Of a DNA stretch of 64,000 nucleotides, positions 44,401-57,867 are shown one piece after another. The notes beneath the pieces are model-generated. The model was not told the DNA's origin. It saw only the letters and a program-made list of their open reading frames with translations, and ran no database searches. Location: assembly GCA_009746045.1 (NCBI GenBank), contig RPFO01000485.1, positions 937,223 through 1,001,222 of the forward strand, in the 5' to 3' direction. The DNA comes from Mesostigma viride. Its lineage: Eukaryota > Streptophyta > Mesostigmatophyceae > Mesostigmatales > Mesostigmataceae. The translations under genes were made by a program, and so were the position numbers. How positions within the stretch are numbered: the first letter of the stretch is position 1; every line of letters begins with the position of its first letter.

Positions 44401-47400
44401 TCGCTCCCACGCAGGCATGGCATGGCGCGGCATGAAGTAACATCAGCAACTACTAAACGCGACATCATCAGCTACTGAACGGGCCAGAACTGGGCGGTAC
44501 CACGTCACAGCTCATCGACAGCAGTACGTCCTCTCCTCTAGAATCCCATGTCTCCCCAACCCCAACCCCCCTTATCACACCACCCACTGCCTTCCCTACG
44601 TTGGGACCCCACCCCTTATCTAAAAATAACCCTTATCTATAATTATCCCAATCCCTCACCCCTGCCGCATCCCCAGGCATCCACGTGACAGCAGACACGC
44701 TGGTCTGAGCTGCCGGGGGGGAAGACTTGTACACAAAACCTCCTTCTTTTGGACCATGTCACGGGGGCCATTTCATTTGGACCATGTCATGTGGGCCATG
44801 TCATGTGGGCCATGTCATGTGGGCCATGTGATGTGGGCCATGTCATGTGGACCATCGGGCATCTGTCAGAAAGGCGCTTCCCCCTCGCCGCCTCTTGACT
44901 ACTAGTCGAAATGAGCATGCCCCCACTTCTGCATGCGTTTGGTGCGCTGGTGGGCGCATAGCAAGGTTTGACCTACCTAGATGCAATACTGTAGAGATTT
45001 TTCACCCACCTCTGCATGCGCTTGGTATGGTACACCTCTCGGCTCTTGCTCCCGTTATACGCAAACAAGCGGATCTGGGGCATGCAAGGGGCATAGGAAA
45101 ACAAGGAGGAGAAAGGCAAAGTCATGTGTACACATGGGCCAGACAGCGGGCAGGAAAGGGAAGGAGGGGGGGGAGGGGCGCGGGGAGAGATGTTATGAGA
45201 CGTTATTTAGCACGCATGGGTGTACACGCATGGGTGTACACGCATGGGTGTACACGCATGGGTGTACACCTGCCATTTAGACTTTGCATAGCCATGACTT
45301 GCATCAGAACTCTTGCAAAAGGCTAAAAAGGCGCGGCATAGTAATGATAGTAGAATGAATTTTCACCGTCCCCCCAATCCACCTACTGTCAAGCGGGCCA
45401 AGGAGCCCATCGGACATCCTTTCATCCGCCCCCGAAACTTCCCCTCTGTGCTTCGCCAATGGGATGCACCACAAGCTTCCAATGTCTATGGCACGCGTGC
45501 ACGTCCCCTGCCCTATCTCCTACTCTCAAAGCCACCACCACCCCTGAATGAATGTCAGTGCGCCCCCCTACCGTGCCTTTGTACAAGCCGGTGGCAACCT
45601 CCATGATGTGTGTGTGTGTATTTTTATACCTCCCTAGCGGGATAGTATGCGACTACGGAAGAGCAACGAATGGGCCGTGCGTCCCCTACCGTGCGGTCAT
45701 ACGATCCGGTGACAAACTCCCTCCCCGTTGGCGCGTAGTCCACAGACATGCTGCGCGCGGGGTAGTGTTTGTGGGGGGGTTGGCCAAACACATTTGTTGT
45801 GAGGCAGAAGGTAAACACACACCGGATGAGCGACGGCCCTGATAGACACAGAGGCAACCCCATGATCACGGCAGGATTAACAATGGAGCGAACTACAGTT
45901 ACTAAAGCTAGCCTGACCACATGACTGGATACACACACAACAGGGGTGGCACCGCAACGATTGAGGAACAGCAGACGAGCAAAGAGTCGTTTGCTTCCGC
46001 GCCAGGAACCCAGCGCTATGTGTTGTGGTCTCTGCTGGCGGGCTACCATCCACACCACCTAGTCAGCCTGCAACACGAGCTTTGACTCAGCCTAACACAA
46101 CCAAAGCAGTCCCACCACGTGCTGCATGTAACCAACACGAGCAAAGTAACGAAGCAGGAGCAGGCGCATAGGCGCTCTTATGCATACCGCCTGACCCAAC
46201 AAGGTCGGAGCGTGGAGCCAAGCGGGGAAGAAGGGGGCAGGGACGACTGGGCACAGTGGAGATGGGTAGGGGAGTGGGGAGTGAGGTGTGGGGCGGGGTT
46301 CCGAAAATCGTTCAACCTATGTAGTGTTTTATCTTCAAATAGTGGAGGAACCTTGTCAGGCTACCCATACGTTCCCGCCAAGGGCAGCAGTCACGTCAAG
46401 AAACGTGCGGTTCGCCCCAGTCCTTGACACCTGGCGATGGAAAACCATGCAGCTTGTACTACAAAAGTGGACCCATACGACAGCGGAATAAGAGGCGCAG
46501 AGAGACTGCGCAAGGCGAATGTCTGCTATCGCGCGCGCCGGGCAGCAGGCAACTGGCAAGCACGGTGTTGCGGCTGCCAGGCGTCCAGGCTTGCTACGCA
46601 GCACAGGCGCGCTGTCGCCCTTCATCGTGACACCTTCTCTGCGTGCGCATCGCGGCACTCACACGGGCCCAACGTGGTCCTTGTGGATGCAGCTGGCGCT
46701 GGACAGGTAGCGCATGTCGTACGTGTACAGGTGGCAGTCTTCGTTGGCCTGCGGGCAAACGGGCGGGCACAAACCGGCAGCAAAGAGGCGAGCAGGGGGG
46801 CGGCACAAGCCACCAGACGGGCACAAACGGGCGGAAATACGGCGGAAGGGGGAAATTTTCATACGGACAGCGCAAGAGAATGAGCTCGAACAAGCGGGGG
46901 GGGGGGGGGGAATGGAAGAATATGGGCAGGCACGCTGGCAAGAATGCAAGCAACTGGGCGGGTGGGGGGGCGGGTGGGGGGCCACAAAGGAGAACAGCAC
47001 ACAAGGCGGACACAAGGGGACGTGCGTGCACAGGAGGGGGCGGCCCAGCGTGAGGGAGATTCTCCCAAAACAACAGATGGGGGCATGCATGTGCACATGT
47101 GCCAGCAGACCCTATGTTAGAGACAAAAAAACGCTCGCATCGAGCAGTGACCTGACAAGAAATGTAGATTGCTAATTGATTAGAAATGTCTACTGGTAGC
47201 AGTATGTACTTAGCTGGTAGTGCAGTAGCTGCTAAGATCTATCCAGGGTACATCGATACACCGAGTCCACTGGGGGAAACAGACAAGAGGCCCAGTTCAC
47301 ACAAGAGGCCTAGTCCAGGTTGTGCGTGTGTCTTGAGGATGCCTGTGTTTGGACAGGCGACAACCGGAGGTGCCCACACAAAGGGAACAACCCAGTCCAC

Positions 47401-50400
47401 GTTCGCTGCCGCAGGCAAACACCATGAGGCAGTGAGAGACCTAGGGTGCCCTCCCTCCTTTTTATATAACTAGGGTGCCCTCCCTCCTTTTTATATAACT
47501 AGGGTGCCCTCCCTCCTTTTATATAACCAGGGTGCCCTCCCTCCTTTTATATAACTAGGGTGCCCTCCCTCCTTTTTATACAACTAGGGTGCCCTCCCTC
47601 CTTTTTATATAACTAGGGTGCCCTCCCTCCTTTTATATGACTAGGGTGCCCTCCCTCCTTTTATATAACTAGGGTGCCCTCCCATTTTAAATAACTAGGG
47701 TGCCCTCCCTCCTTCTAAATAACTAGGGTGCCCTCCCTCCTTTTATATAACTAGGGTGCCCTCCCTCCTTTTATATAACTAGGGTGCCCTCCCTTTTTAA
47801 ATAACTAGGGTGCCCTCCCTCCTTCTAAATAACTAGGGTGCCCTCCCTCCTTTTATATAACTAGGGTGCCCTCCCTCCTTTTATATAACTAGGGTGCCCT
47901 CCCTTTTTAAATAACTAGGGTGCCCTCCCTCCTTTTAAATAACTAATCGTCTGCGAATGCCATAGGGCAAGCAGGGAACAATCCACGTGCACTGCGGGTT
48001 TGTTACTGTGGCGGTGGGCCGCACCCGAAAATATGAGCGTTGGGTTAAAACTACAGGACGAGAGCCACGCGCGACCACACGGAGTGCCCTTGGTCGCCGT
48101 GCTGCGCTGATGTGCAGCACGCGCAGAGCACGCGGGCGCACGTACCACTGTGAAGTTGAAGGCCTCTCTAGGGTTCCAACACAACGCGTTGCTCTTGGTC
48201 TGCACAAAACAAATGAACAAAAGAAACAGTGGCGAGGGAAGGTTAGCAGAAGGATAGCGAAAAAAAAAAAAAGCCGTTGGTATGGTGGCAGCAGCAAGTA
48301 TCAGGAAGCCCTTGCAACTACTGTGGATGAGGTATTGCTGTGGTTCAGTACCGTTGTGGGTGAGTTTGCGCCATATGCTGGCTCCAGCATCTCCCCACTA
48401 TAGCATATACTATAGCATATACTATAGCATATGCTGGCTCCAGCATCTCCCCACTATAGCATATACTATAGCATATACTATAGCATATACTATAGCATAT
48501 GCTGGCTCCAGCATCTCCCCACTGCCAGCCACCAACGCTGCCAGCAAGGGTTCCACCCTTGTCGACTCTAGTGATTTCTGGGGATTGTCGATTCCAGTTT
48601 CGGGGCCATGATCATCATCGGCACGAGTGCTGGCATCGATCATCTGGCCGATCGCATGATTGCTGGCATCCTTTAACCGTGACACCCCCGGCTGCCATGG
48701 CCATCACCATCGTGTCACTCATGGTGACGCTATCTGAAAAACATTCCTCTACCATTCTTTTCCTTTAACATTCGTTAATTAAGGAACATTATTACATAAG
48801 TCGCCGCCAGCGCTGGTACGTCCAGTGCCTATAGCGTTTGGAACCATACGGGCCTCCACACTAGCACATGTACCCAGATGACTGCATGAACCATTGAATA
48901 ACCACGCTGGAAATAGGCACCCAAGCACGGCACCGAGCCCGTTTCGCCGGTTAAGTTGTTCCACATCAACCTGTCATTGACGTAAAACATCCCTGCCTTG
49001 GTGCTTGGTGGTGGGTCCCACCGCAACCAATCTGGCGACATGGTCCAACATGGGTGTTGGGAAGTACTCCACGCTCAAAGTGGCTGAGAATGGACGAGTG
49101 ACTATGTAGTGCTGCGGAGGAACTAACTACCCATAGGAACCAGAGGAGCAGGCACTTCGAACCCCACAGGAAAAAAAAAAATCCCCCCTCATCCTGCTCA
49201 TGCCAGGACGTGAAAATCAATGGCTATTCGTGCAGGAATGCAGGAACTTGCGCGCCCACCCACCTGCATGATGATTTTGCGGATGGCGGATGCCGCACGG
49301 ATGTCGTATAACGCGAGACTGCGGTCGCTGCTTACAGGAGAGAGATGCACGCACATGCACAATCCATACATAATCACAATCCATACATGCACAATCCATC
49401 CGTACGCATGCACAGTGCACGCACACGCATGCACAAATTCCGATTCCGTCATTTTACTAGGTCGTTTTTCAGGTGAGGGGGTAAAATACCCACGTTAGAT
49501 AGGAACCTATCTAACCCGCTGGCTGCCCTTCCCTTTGAGCCCCTTCGTCGTTCAAATATAATACGAGCATAAGCTCACCAAAAGCAAACACGAAGACAAA
49601 CAGACAAGCATGCCCAAAGGAGCCACCAGAGGGTGCATGGAGGTGGGCACAGAAGCCTCACATGAAGCCCTTTGCTCTTCTGCTCTGCCACCCGCCCCAC
49701 ATCATCCATGCATCTGCCTGCAAATGCCACACCATTGTAGATATCCTAACACACATCCTGACACATACAACTGCACATACCATCGCACGGCCCAGAATAC
49801 ACATTATTTAACATACAACTTCACTTACGAGGTCCACAACAAAAGTGCTGACAGAATGCAAGGGCACAGCCTTCCCCCACCATCTTCAGGTACACGCAGT
49901 GCTTCTCTTGTATAATCCTTCATCGGAAGCTAAGCGAGCTTGGCCTGACCCCCACCTGGCAGTGGACGCGAACACGTCCGGTTCTGCCGTGTTGAAGCGC
50001 ACGCTGTACACGGTGTCCGCGCCCCACGAGAATGTGTGCACCGGCTCCGACCTGGCACACGCCACGGATGCGCCCGCACCACCAACGGGTCACCAACGCA
50101 ACAGAGTCAGCAACGCAGGGGCAGCACCAAAGAATCACCAATGCCTTAGCAGCACCGACAGCAGTGGCTCACCAGCAGCACCCAACACTACCGCCCCCCC
50201 GGGGTCAGGGTGGCGGGCACAGGGCATGCACACGTGCCTACGCACGTGCAAGCAGGAGACGTTGACGTCAGGCTACATTATATAATAAGTCATAGGCTAG
50301 AACCCCTTTTTGTTAGTAATTTTATTATTGGGGTTTGTTGCCAATAATAGTAACGAGACAGGGAGATGCAGAGGGGGAGGTACAGAACATGAGGGCAGGC

Positions 50401-53400
50401 AGGGCAGGAGGGCAGGCAGGGCAGGAGGGCAGGCAGGGCAGGGGGGCAGGCAGGGTTGGAGGGACAAGCAGAAAATAATGGCAATGAGTCCGAACTAGGG
50501 GAGGAAGGGGGGGGGGAGGAGAGGGGGGGCATAGAAGAGCAGGTCAGGGTAAACGGTACAAGCAGGGAGTGTCAGAAAACACTCTCTGCACATCTGGCTG
50601 GCAAATCTATCTTGTGTTCTCATGCCGCGCATCACGCTGTACAATGTGAACCCTGAACCCTAAGCTGAATAATCACTTGACAAGGGGAGTGGACATGACA
50701 GGCTGAACCTATGACATCCCCTTCTCTTGGATACAACATACACTTTTGTGCAAGCAACCTTAACACCATCTGCTCCATCTGCACTATCTGTGGGGATACT
50801 ACCAAACATTAAGGGTAGCTGCCAGTAACGATGTACCAAGGGAGAAATGGAAACAAAGGATGCTTCCCAGTGGCCACCAGTAATGATGGGGGACGATGCT
50901 GCCAGTGGTGGCTGATGATGATGCTGGCAATCGTGGACAAATGATGCTGCAGGGGCCAGCGGCGGAATAGCTGATGCCACTGCTGATGTCATGCACGGCA
51001 AGAGTCGTGGCTTCGCTGGCAGAAGCCAGACGCAAAACGACTCATGCATGGTCGAGAGGTAAAAAGGAATGGCTGGGTGCGGAGAATGAAGCGCTTCGCC
51101 ATGCACGCGCATGCTCACCGGGAGTGGTCCCACACGTCCACCTGCGCACCCGCGGTGGCGAACATGGCGTTGTTTCGGTGGTGGTCGACGCCCCTGCACG
51201 CGATGCCATGAACAAAACCAGCCCATGGGCACCCGGATGAGCTTAGTAAAAGGAGCGCCGCATGCCTTGCCCAGCACAGGCCTGAACCGAACCAAGGTGC
51301 GCAGTTCTTAGAAAAGACAACCAACCGGCATAGCGAAAAAAGGTTGCAAACCTATCGGCCTTCGTAGCTACACACCCCGAGCCTGCCGAGGCTGGGGGCA
51401 ACCACAGCATGGACGTTAGGTTGCGCAAAATGCGGCACTCTGCGCACCATCAATGACAGCAATCGTTCCATGGAGCTCATATACCGCAGCACAAAACGTG
51501 TCTATCACGGCACAGGCGCGGCTGTCTGGACAGAAAGACTTGCAAAAGAAATAAACACTCCCATCAGGGCAGAACCCGATGGAGATAATGGTAGCGAGCC
51601 GCAAGCAAGACTACTGGCGCATGCGTCGGTTGTGGAGACTCACTTGAACGCGAATCGGCTGGTTAGTGTTGTCACCGCCTGTGGTCGTAAGTCCAGGCAC
51701 CAGGTGAACACAGGGACCACAAAGGAGATATACAGTCAGGATGGGCGGTAAGCAAGCCAATGTCAAAATGCACCCAGCCAGCACCATGCGCGGCAACGGG
51801 AGCAAGCTGGATACCAAGCTGGATATCATAAGCTTACGCGGCCCCGTAAGCACACGGAAAGCAGCAACCCCGAGGAAACAAGAGAATGAGGGAGAAAGGG
51901 AGAACAGGAACGGAGCGGCGCAAGCGTCAGCGTCCCCTAAGCGGCGCAAGCACGAGCGATCGCATAAGCACAAAGCGACGCAAGCGTGCTTACAGGGTCC
52001 TCCTCAAAGTCCGGGTCGATCGTTTCCCCCGCATCCAGCTGGGCTAGCCGCCACACACGCACGCTGCAAGAACAGGAAGCGATGGGGGTGGGGTGGGGGT
52101 GGGGGGTGGGGTGGGGTGGGGGGTGGGGGGGAAGAGACAGTGGCACGGGGAGCATGGCAACGCGGTGCGCACAGATGGTAGTTTAACCAACTAATTTAAA
52201 CTAGTAATAATCCCGATTTCAAACCCGGACACATATAACTTTCTATGAATATAGTACGACGCAACGATACAGGTACTGTGGCAGTATATGTGAATGCCCA
52301 CATCACACACGTCTGCGTGGCCATGGCGGCACAGCCAGCATGCCGCCAGGGTGCAGCCAGCGACGACAGCGGCACAGGCAACGGCAGCCCTGGGATGAGT
52401 AAAGCTTTTAGAAGAGCACCGCCGGCCAAAGAGCGCTACTTGGCGTGTTGCTCTGCCGGCGACGGCACGATCAACTCCTGGGGTGCTCCGCCCGCAAAAA
52501 CGGAGCGCAGGGTTGGGTACCCTGTCCCTGTACCCTCGTTGGAACTCGACCATGCTTAACACCTGCTTGCGTCGCAGAGCTATCACAGCACATTGCACCC
52601 CGGGATACCGCGTGCGCTGACCACCATGCATCCATGTCCCTGTACCCGCCATTTCTTCCCCCCTATCGACATAACCCGAAATGTCTCGTCCGCAACGCAC
52701 CTGCAGTCATCACCGCAGGACACGCAAAGCAAGCCGTCGGGCGACACCGTGACCCCCCGCAGCCACCCCCGGTGCCCCTCGAACGTCTGCACCACGCGCC
52801 TGCAGGGTGCAGCGGCCACAGGAATGAATGTCGCGGTTAGACAAGGGCTTGGCAAGGCGTGAAATGACATGGCCGCAAGTGGCATGGGAAATAAAACCTT
52901 CTGGCTCTGGGAGAGGCCTTCATAATCTCCTAAACCGCCGCGAGAGACATGGGGAGTAAGACGGGGGGAATAAAACCTTCCGGCTAAACGCCAAGCCCTA
53001 AACACTCCGTGAGAGTGAACTAGGGAGATAGGGGCGGACTGGCCGCGAGCATCCGTCGCTAAGAGGCAATGCAAGGGACAGCACCAGCAAGATTGGGTAC
53101 TGTATGCGTGTTGGGTACATACGAGTGGGGTCCGCGACTCTGAATGGCATGCAGCACGTCAAGGATATATAACAAGAGGTCAAGGATACATAACAAGAGG
53201 TCAAGGATACATAACAAGAGGTCAAGGATACATAACAAGAGGTCAAGGATACATAACAAGAGGTCAAGGATACATAACAAGAGGTCAAGGATATATAACA
53301 AGAGGTCAAGGATACATAACAAGAGGTCAAGGATACATAACAAGAGGTCAAGGATACATAACAAGAGGTCAAGGATACATAACAAGAGGTCAAGGATACA

Positions 53401-56400
53401 TAACAAGAGGTCAAGGATACATAACAAGAGGTCAAGGATACATAACAAGAGGTCAAGGATACATAACAAGAGGTCAAGGATACATAACAAGAGGTCAAGG
53501 ATACATAACAAGAGGTCAAGGATACATAACAAGAGGTCCATGATATAAAAACAGGTCAAGGATACGTGCGCACGATGCACACGGCTGCACAGCGTGCGGC
53601 GACTAGAAGCCAAAGGCAGAAACGGAATAAGGGAGAGATTGCAAGCAATGGTGGGGTGGACCAAAGATGACGTGACGGTGGACGGCACATGCCATCCTGA
53701 CAAACCACATCGTGACAAGCCCACAAGTGGCATAATGACAAGCCAGCGCACAAGCGAGGAAACGACATAGGCATTGCGTGCAGCGCCATGTCCTGCAGTA
53801 GCCATCAAGACAGGGGGGAGAAAGGAGGAGAACACGCGGTGACCCGAGAGAGGGGGAGAGGGGGAGAGAGGGGAGAGAGGGGGGAGAGGGGGAGAGAGGG
53901 GGAGAGAGGGGGAGAGAGGGGAGAGAGGGGGAGAGAGGGGGAGAGAGGGGAGAGAGGGGGAGAGAGGGGAGAGAGGGGGAGAGAGGGGGAGAGAGGGGGA
54001 GAGAGGGGAGAGAGGGGGAGAGAGAGAGGGGGAGAGAGGGGAGAGAGGGGGAAAGAGGGGGAGAGGGGGAGAGAGGGAGAGAGGGGGAGGAGGGGGAGAG
54101 AGTGGGAGAGAGGGGGGGAATCGGGATATCCTTACTTGGGGTGGGGGGGTGGGGTGGGGGTACAAGAGGGAGATCAACATGGTGAAGTCCAAACGGCCAA
54201 ACCGCATCAGCAGTATGGCCACTCACCGGAAGGGCAGGTCCCACACTTTGAGCTCTGTCATTCCCCAGCAGAGACACCGCCATCATCGCCGTATGCCACC
54301 GGTGGTAAGACCGCAACCGCCACGCAGATGGCAGTTAGAGGGCCATGGCCATCCACGGGCGTGCGGTGACAAGGAATACGGGGACATTAGCAGGGGCGGC
54401 AAGCGAGGCAAGCGGGGTAAGAGGGGTATGCAAACAACGGCGGCCACACAGGGACAAGGCAAAGGGCGTCCGGTCGAGCCACACCAAACGCATGCGGTGC
54501 GCATACAGCCAGCAGTACGTGACATGCATGAGATGAAATATTGTATTGCTATCACCATGCAACATTGTATTGCTATCACACTGCAACATTGTATTGCTAT
54601 CACCATGCAACATTGTATTGCTATCACCATGCAACATTGTATTGCTATCACACTGCAACATTGTATTGCTATCACCATGCAGCATTGTATTGCTATCACC
54701 ATGCAACATTGTATTGCTATCACCATGCAACATTGTATTGCTATCACCATGCAACATTGTATTGCTATCACCATGCAACATTGTATTGCTATCACCATGC
54801 AACATTGTATTGCTATCACCATGCAACATTGTATTGCTATCACCATGCAACATTGCATTACTATCACCATGCAACATTGTATTGCTATCACCATGCAACA
54901 TTGTATTGCTATCACCATGCAACATTGCATTACTATCACCATGCAACATTGTATTGCTATCACCATGCAACATTGTATTGCTATCACCATGCAACATTGT
55001 ATTGCTATCACCATGCAACATTGTATTGCTATCACCATGCAACATTGTATTGCTATCACCATGAAACATTGCATTACTATCACCATGCAACATTGTATTG
55101 CTATCACCATGCAACATTGTATTGCTATCACCATGCAACATTGTATTGCTATCACACTGCAACATTGTATTGCTATCACCATGCAACATTGTATTGCTAT
55201 CACACTGCAACATTGTATTGCTATCACACTGCAACATTGTATTGCTATCACACTGAAACATTGTATTGCTATCACCATGCAACATTGTATTACTATCACC
55301 ATGCAACATTGTATTGCTATCACCATGCAACATTGTATTGCTATCACCATGCAACATTGTATTGCTATCACCATGCAACATTGTATTGCTATCACACTGC
55401 AACATTGTATTGCTATCACCATGCAACATTGTATTGCTATCACCATGCAACATTGTATTGCTATCACCATGCAGCATTGTATTGCTATCACCATGCAACA
55501 TTGTATTGCTATCACACTGCAACATTGTATTGCTATCACACTGAAACATTGTATTGCTATCACCATGCAACATTGTATTGCTATCACCATGCAACATTGT
55601 ATTGCTATCACCATGCAACATTGCATTGCTATCACCATGCAACATTGTATTGCTATCACACTGCAACATTGTATTGCTATCACCATGCAACATTGTATTG
55701 CTATCACCATGCAACATTGTATTGCTATCACACTGCAACATTGTATTGCTATCACCATGCAACATTGTATTGCTATCACCATGCAACATTGTATTGCTAT
55801 CACCATGCAACATTGCATTACTATCACACTGCAACATTGTATTGCTATCACCATGCAACATTGTATTGCTATCACCATGCAACATTGTATTGCTATCACC
55901 ATGCAACATTGTATTGCTATCACCATGCAACATTGTATTGCTATCACACTGAAACATTGCATTACTATCACCATGCAACATTGTATTGCTATCACCATGC
56001 AACATTGTATTACTATCACCATGCAACATTGTATTGCTATCACCATGCAACATTGTATTGCTATCACCATGCAACATTGTATTGCTATCACCATGCAACA
56101 TTGTATTGCTATCACCATGCAACATTGCATTACTATCACCATGCAACATTGTATTGCTATCACACTGCAACATTGTATTGCTATCACCATGCAACATTGC
56201 ATTACTATCACCATGCAACATTGTATTGCTATCACCATGCAACATTGTATTGCTATCACACTGAAACACACACTGCTATCATATATATTGTACTACAGCA
56301 ACATGACTGCCTCGCTGAGGTGGCCATGAGTAATGAGATTGCAAAACACGGTGCCTTCTGTGCTTGACGCATCAGGCAATTTCTGATGGTGAAGAAAACA

Positions 56401-57587
56401 GTCATGGACCCCTCCACAATGCAACCGTGCCATCAACCCCTATGCGATGCCCCCATACTGCTCTGAGTGCACCCATACCCCCATTATATCTAGCATCCGA
56501 CTCCAAGAAAGGTAATGCTCTCGCTCCGACCAGTTGAGTACAGGTTTATCCACCTGTTCAACCGGCCCAACTGGACATCCCCCCCTCCCGTACAGCGGAT
56601 TTCAGTTGAGCAGGCCCTCAAGTGGGTGCGCTCCCTCAAGTGCGTGCAATCCCTCACCCCCATTGGCGGCCCCCGAGATGACACAGTTGAGCCGCTTGGG
56701 GTTGGTGCTGATGCAGCTGACGCCGTCGCTGTGGCCACTGAGCGCGCACACAAATGGCTTGGCAAACACCTGCGTGCCTCCACGTGGCAGAACGAGGGAG
56801 AGGGTGCGCGCATAAACACACCCATGAGAGCAGAGAGGGAAGGGCGCATGCAAAGGTCCAACATACATGAGCCTCGGCGAGAAAAACAAGGAGATACTGG
56901 CCACTAAGGTCAAGTGACAGCTGTCGCGTATACACGGGGATTGCCTTTGGTTTCACTTGTTCGTCCAGGTAGCCCCTAACAGCATGACAACAGAGGCTTG
57001 GTTGCCATGTAGATAACAGCTGGGAATTTCCATTCCAAACCAGAGGAACCGAGAACAATTTCACCAGATTCTATACACAGACAGCCACGTCCGCATTACC
57101 AAGTATAGAGGGAACCACGACTGAGTTACAACATGGCGGCGAAATGTGGGGCCACGTGCCAATCTCCGCATGTCACAGCATGACTTCATAATGCTGGGTG
57201 TCGACACCAAAAGATGGCGAAAAGTACTGGATTAAGACAATGTAAATATAGAGAGAGCGTGCGCGTACGCCGTAGCGGAAGTGAGGTTACCTTGTCAAGC
57301 TTTGTCGCGTTTAGAGCACGCTTGTACTCATGGGCTTTGTCGAATGGATGCAGCGCAGGGTCCAAGTTACGAAATACTTTCTGTAAACCAAAAAATACGA
57401 GGGGACAGAATAAATATAAAGCCGGTTTGGAAACGTCATGAACCTCCGGCCTATTGAAAATAGAGCGCACTCAGTTCGAGAAGTAGCAAGACCGCTTTCT
57501 TATGCGAGAAACAGGCCTCACCTGCAAATCCTGCTTGCGCTCTCTCGAAAAGTCCTCCTCTAAGCGAGAAATAGCCTTCACCTTCAT
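41461..57587 (-). CDS. DCAF13: SOF1/DCAF13 WD40 protein of the small-subunit processome (17 exons, 453 aa)
   Basis: Exons (minus, 5' to 3'): 57587-57522, 57380-57291, 56769-56658, 54254-54227, 52799-52701, 52063-51994, 51678-51644, 51193-51119, 50051-49956, 49330-49264, 48199-48146, 46748-46663, 45750-45690, 45074-45010, 44153-44048, 42321-42233, 41623-41461. All introns are GT/AG, every phase joins, and the 453 aa matches the family's ~445. It starts MKVKAISRLEEDFSRERKQDL; exon 2 has NLDPALHPFDKAHEYKRALN; WD40 blades follow (LKVWDL, VRVWRL, FATAGAQVDVWDHSR, SDRSLALYDIR, YAPTGREFVTGSYDRT, LSGSDDMNVRLWKAHASEKL). The Sof1 C-terminal domain (LLPREKQK... RHKHVPKAVYNASK) ends it. Family role: nucleolar U3 snoRNP/SSU processome, 18S rRNA maturation; in animals also a CUL4-DDB1 adaptor. 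Sequence is closest in feel to plant homologues. Exon 4 is only 28 bp. Confidence 0.96.
41696..41768 (+). repeat. GT-rich microsatellite in SOF1 intron 16
   Basis: GTGTGT tracts interrupted by GCGC, 70 bp upstream of the acceptor of the last exon on the minus strand, where it reads as a CA tract. Confidence 0.85.
43187..43350 (+). repeat. 34-bp tandem units in SOF1 intron 15
   Basis: Five units share GGGCCATGCCACGCAGCAGC followed by CRCAAG and a variable end. It directly borders the 43-bp array. Confidence 0.9.
43366..44048 (-). repeat. 43-bp tandem array that includes the exon 15 splice donor
   Basis: About 16 units. On the gene strand each unit contains GGTGGTGGGTG followed by CCATTTACTGGCG or CTCTCCTCTGGCG. 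The real donor of exon 15 (GTG|GTGGGTGGCCATTTAC) forms the first unit, so the array seems to be an amplification of the intron start, donor included. Confidence 0.9.
47441..47945 (+). repeat. 28-bp tandem array in SOF1 intron 11
   Basis: About 18 units of CTAGGGTGCCCTCCCTCC followed by a variable AT-rich part (TTTTATATAA, TTTTAAATAA, TTCTAAATAA). The last three or four units form a repeated four-unit block. Confidence 0.95.
48366..48530. repeat. Palindromic TATAGCATATAC repeats in SOF1 intron 10
   Basis: Blocks of ACTATAGCATAT alternate with a GCTGGCTCCAGCATCTCCCC segment, itself containing the palindrome GCTGGCTCCAGC. It could fold into hairpins. Confidence 0.85.
53159..53540 (+). repeat. 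21-bp tandem array in SOF1 intron 4
   Basis: Eighteen units of TCAAGGATACATAACAAGAGG, nearly identical; two carry TATATAAC instead of TACATAAC. Unrelated to the 21-bp satellite of the giant element. Confidence 0.96.
53845..54118 (+). repeat. Polypurine GAGAGAGGGGG tract in SOF1 intron 4
   Basis: About 270 bp of almost pure G and A on the plus strand, so the pre-mRNA carries a long CU-rich run 110 bases after the 28-bp exon 4. Mirror-repeat polypurine tracts can form triplex DNA. Confidence 0.95.
54539..56268 (+). repeat. 24-bp tandem array in SOF1 intron 3 (about 72 units)
   Basis: The unit is ATTGTATTGCTATCACCATG plus CAAC. The main variants are CACTG for CATG and GCATTAC for GTATTGC. Twenty-four is a multiple of three and there are no stops, so four frames stay open for over 600 codons without being genes. 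Confidence 0.97.
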
Positions 57588-57867
57588 GATAGTCTGTCTC
57601 GATAACTTATGGCAATCCTAACAGATGTTTGACGAACGCACGAGCTACATAATCCTCCAACCTTCAGCAAATTACCGAGCCAGGTAGAATAGAGTACGTG
57701 CAGAGTTTCCCAGAACCAAAACACCAGCCTAAATATGATCAACTGCTTTGTTCAAAAGCTTCGAACGTTAAGGCCTCTGGCGGCAGGGAGAGAAAATAAT
57801 TATTATGGCCAGAAAAACGGAGGTAATCTATAATGCAGGCGGCCACCAAAGTTGGTGGCAGCAATTC

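Noticed and set aside
46119-47175. Several 100-160 codon frames between SOF1 exons 11 and 13
   Set aside because: GC-rich shadow frames overlapping exon 12; no independent motifs.
47441-47945. Telomere-like CTAGGG repeats
   Set aside because: The unit is 28 bp with AT-rich parts, not a 6-8 bp telomeric repeat, and it lies in an intron.
52191-52700. Minus-strand 169-codon frame within SOF1 intron 5
   Set aside because: Only its overlap with exon 5 is coding; the rest lacks conserved features and would break the well-supported splicing.
54149-56367. Several 600-726 codon frames on both strands
   Set aside because: The 24-bp array is stop-free in four frames. It lies inside SOF1 intron 3.
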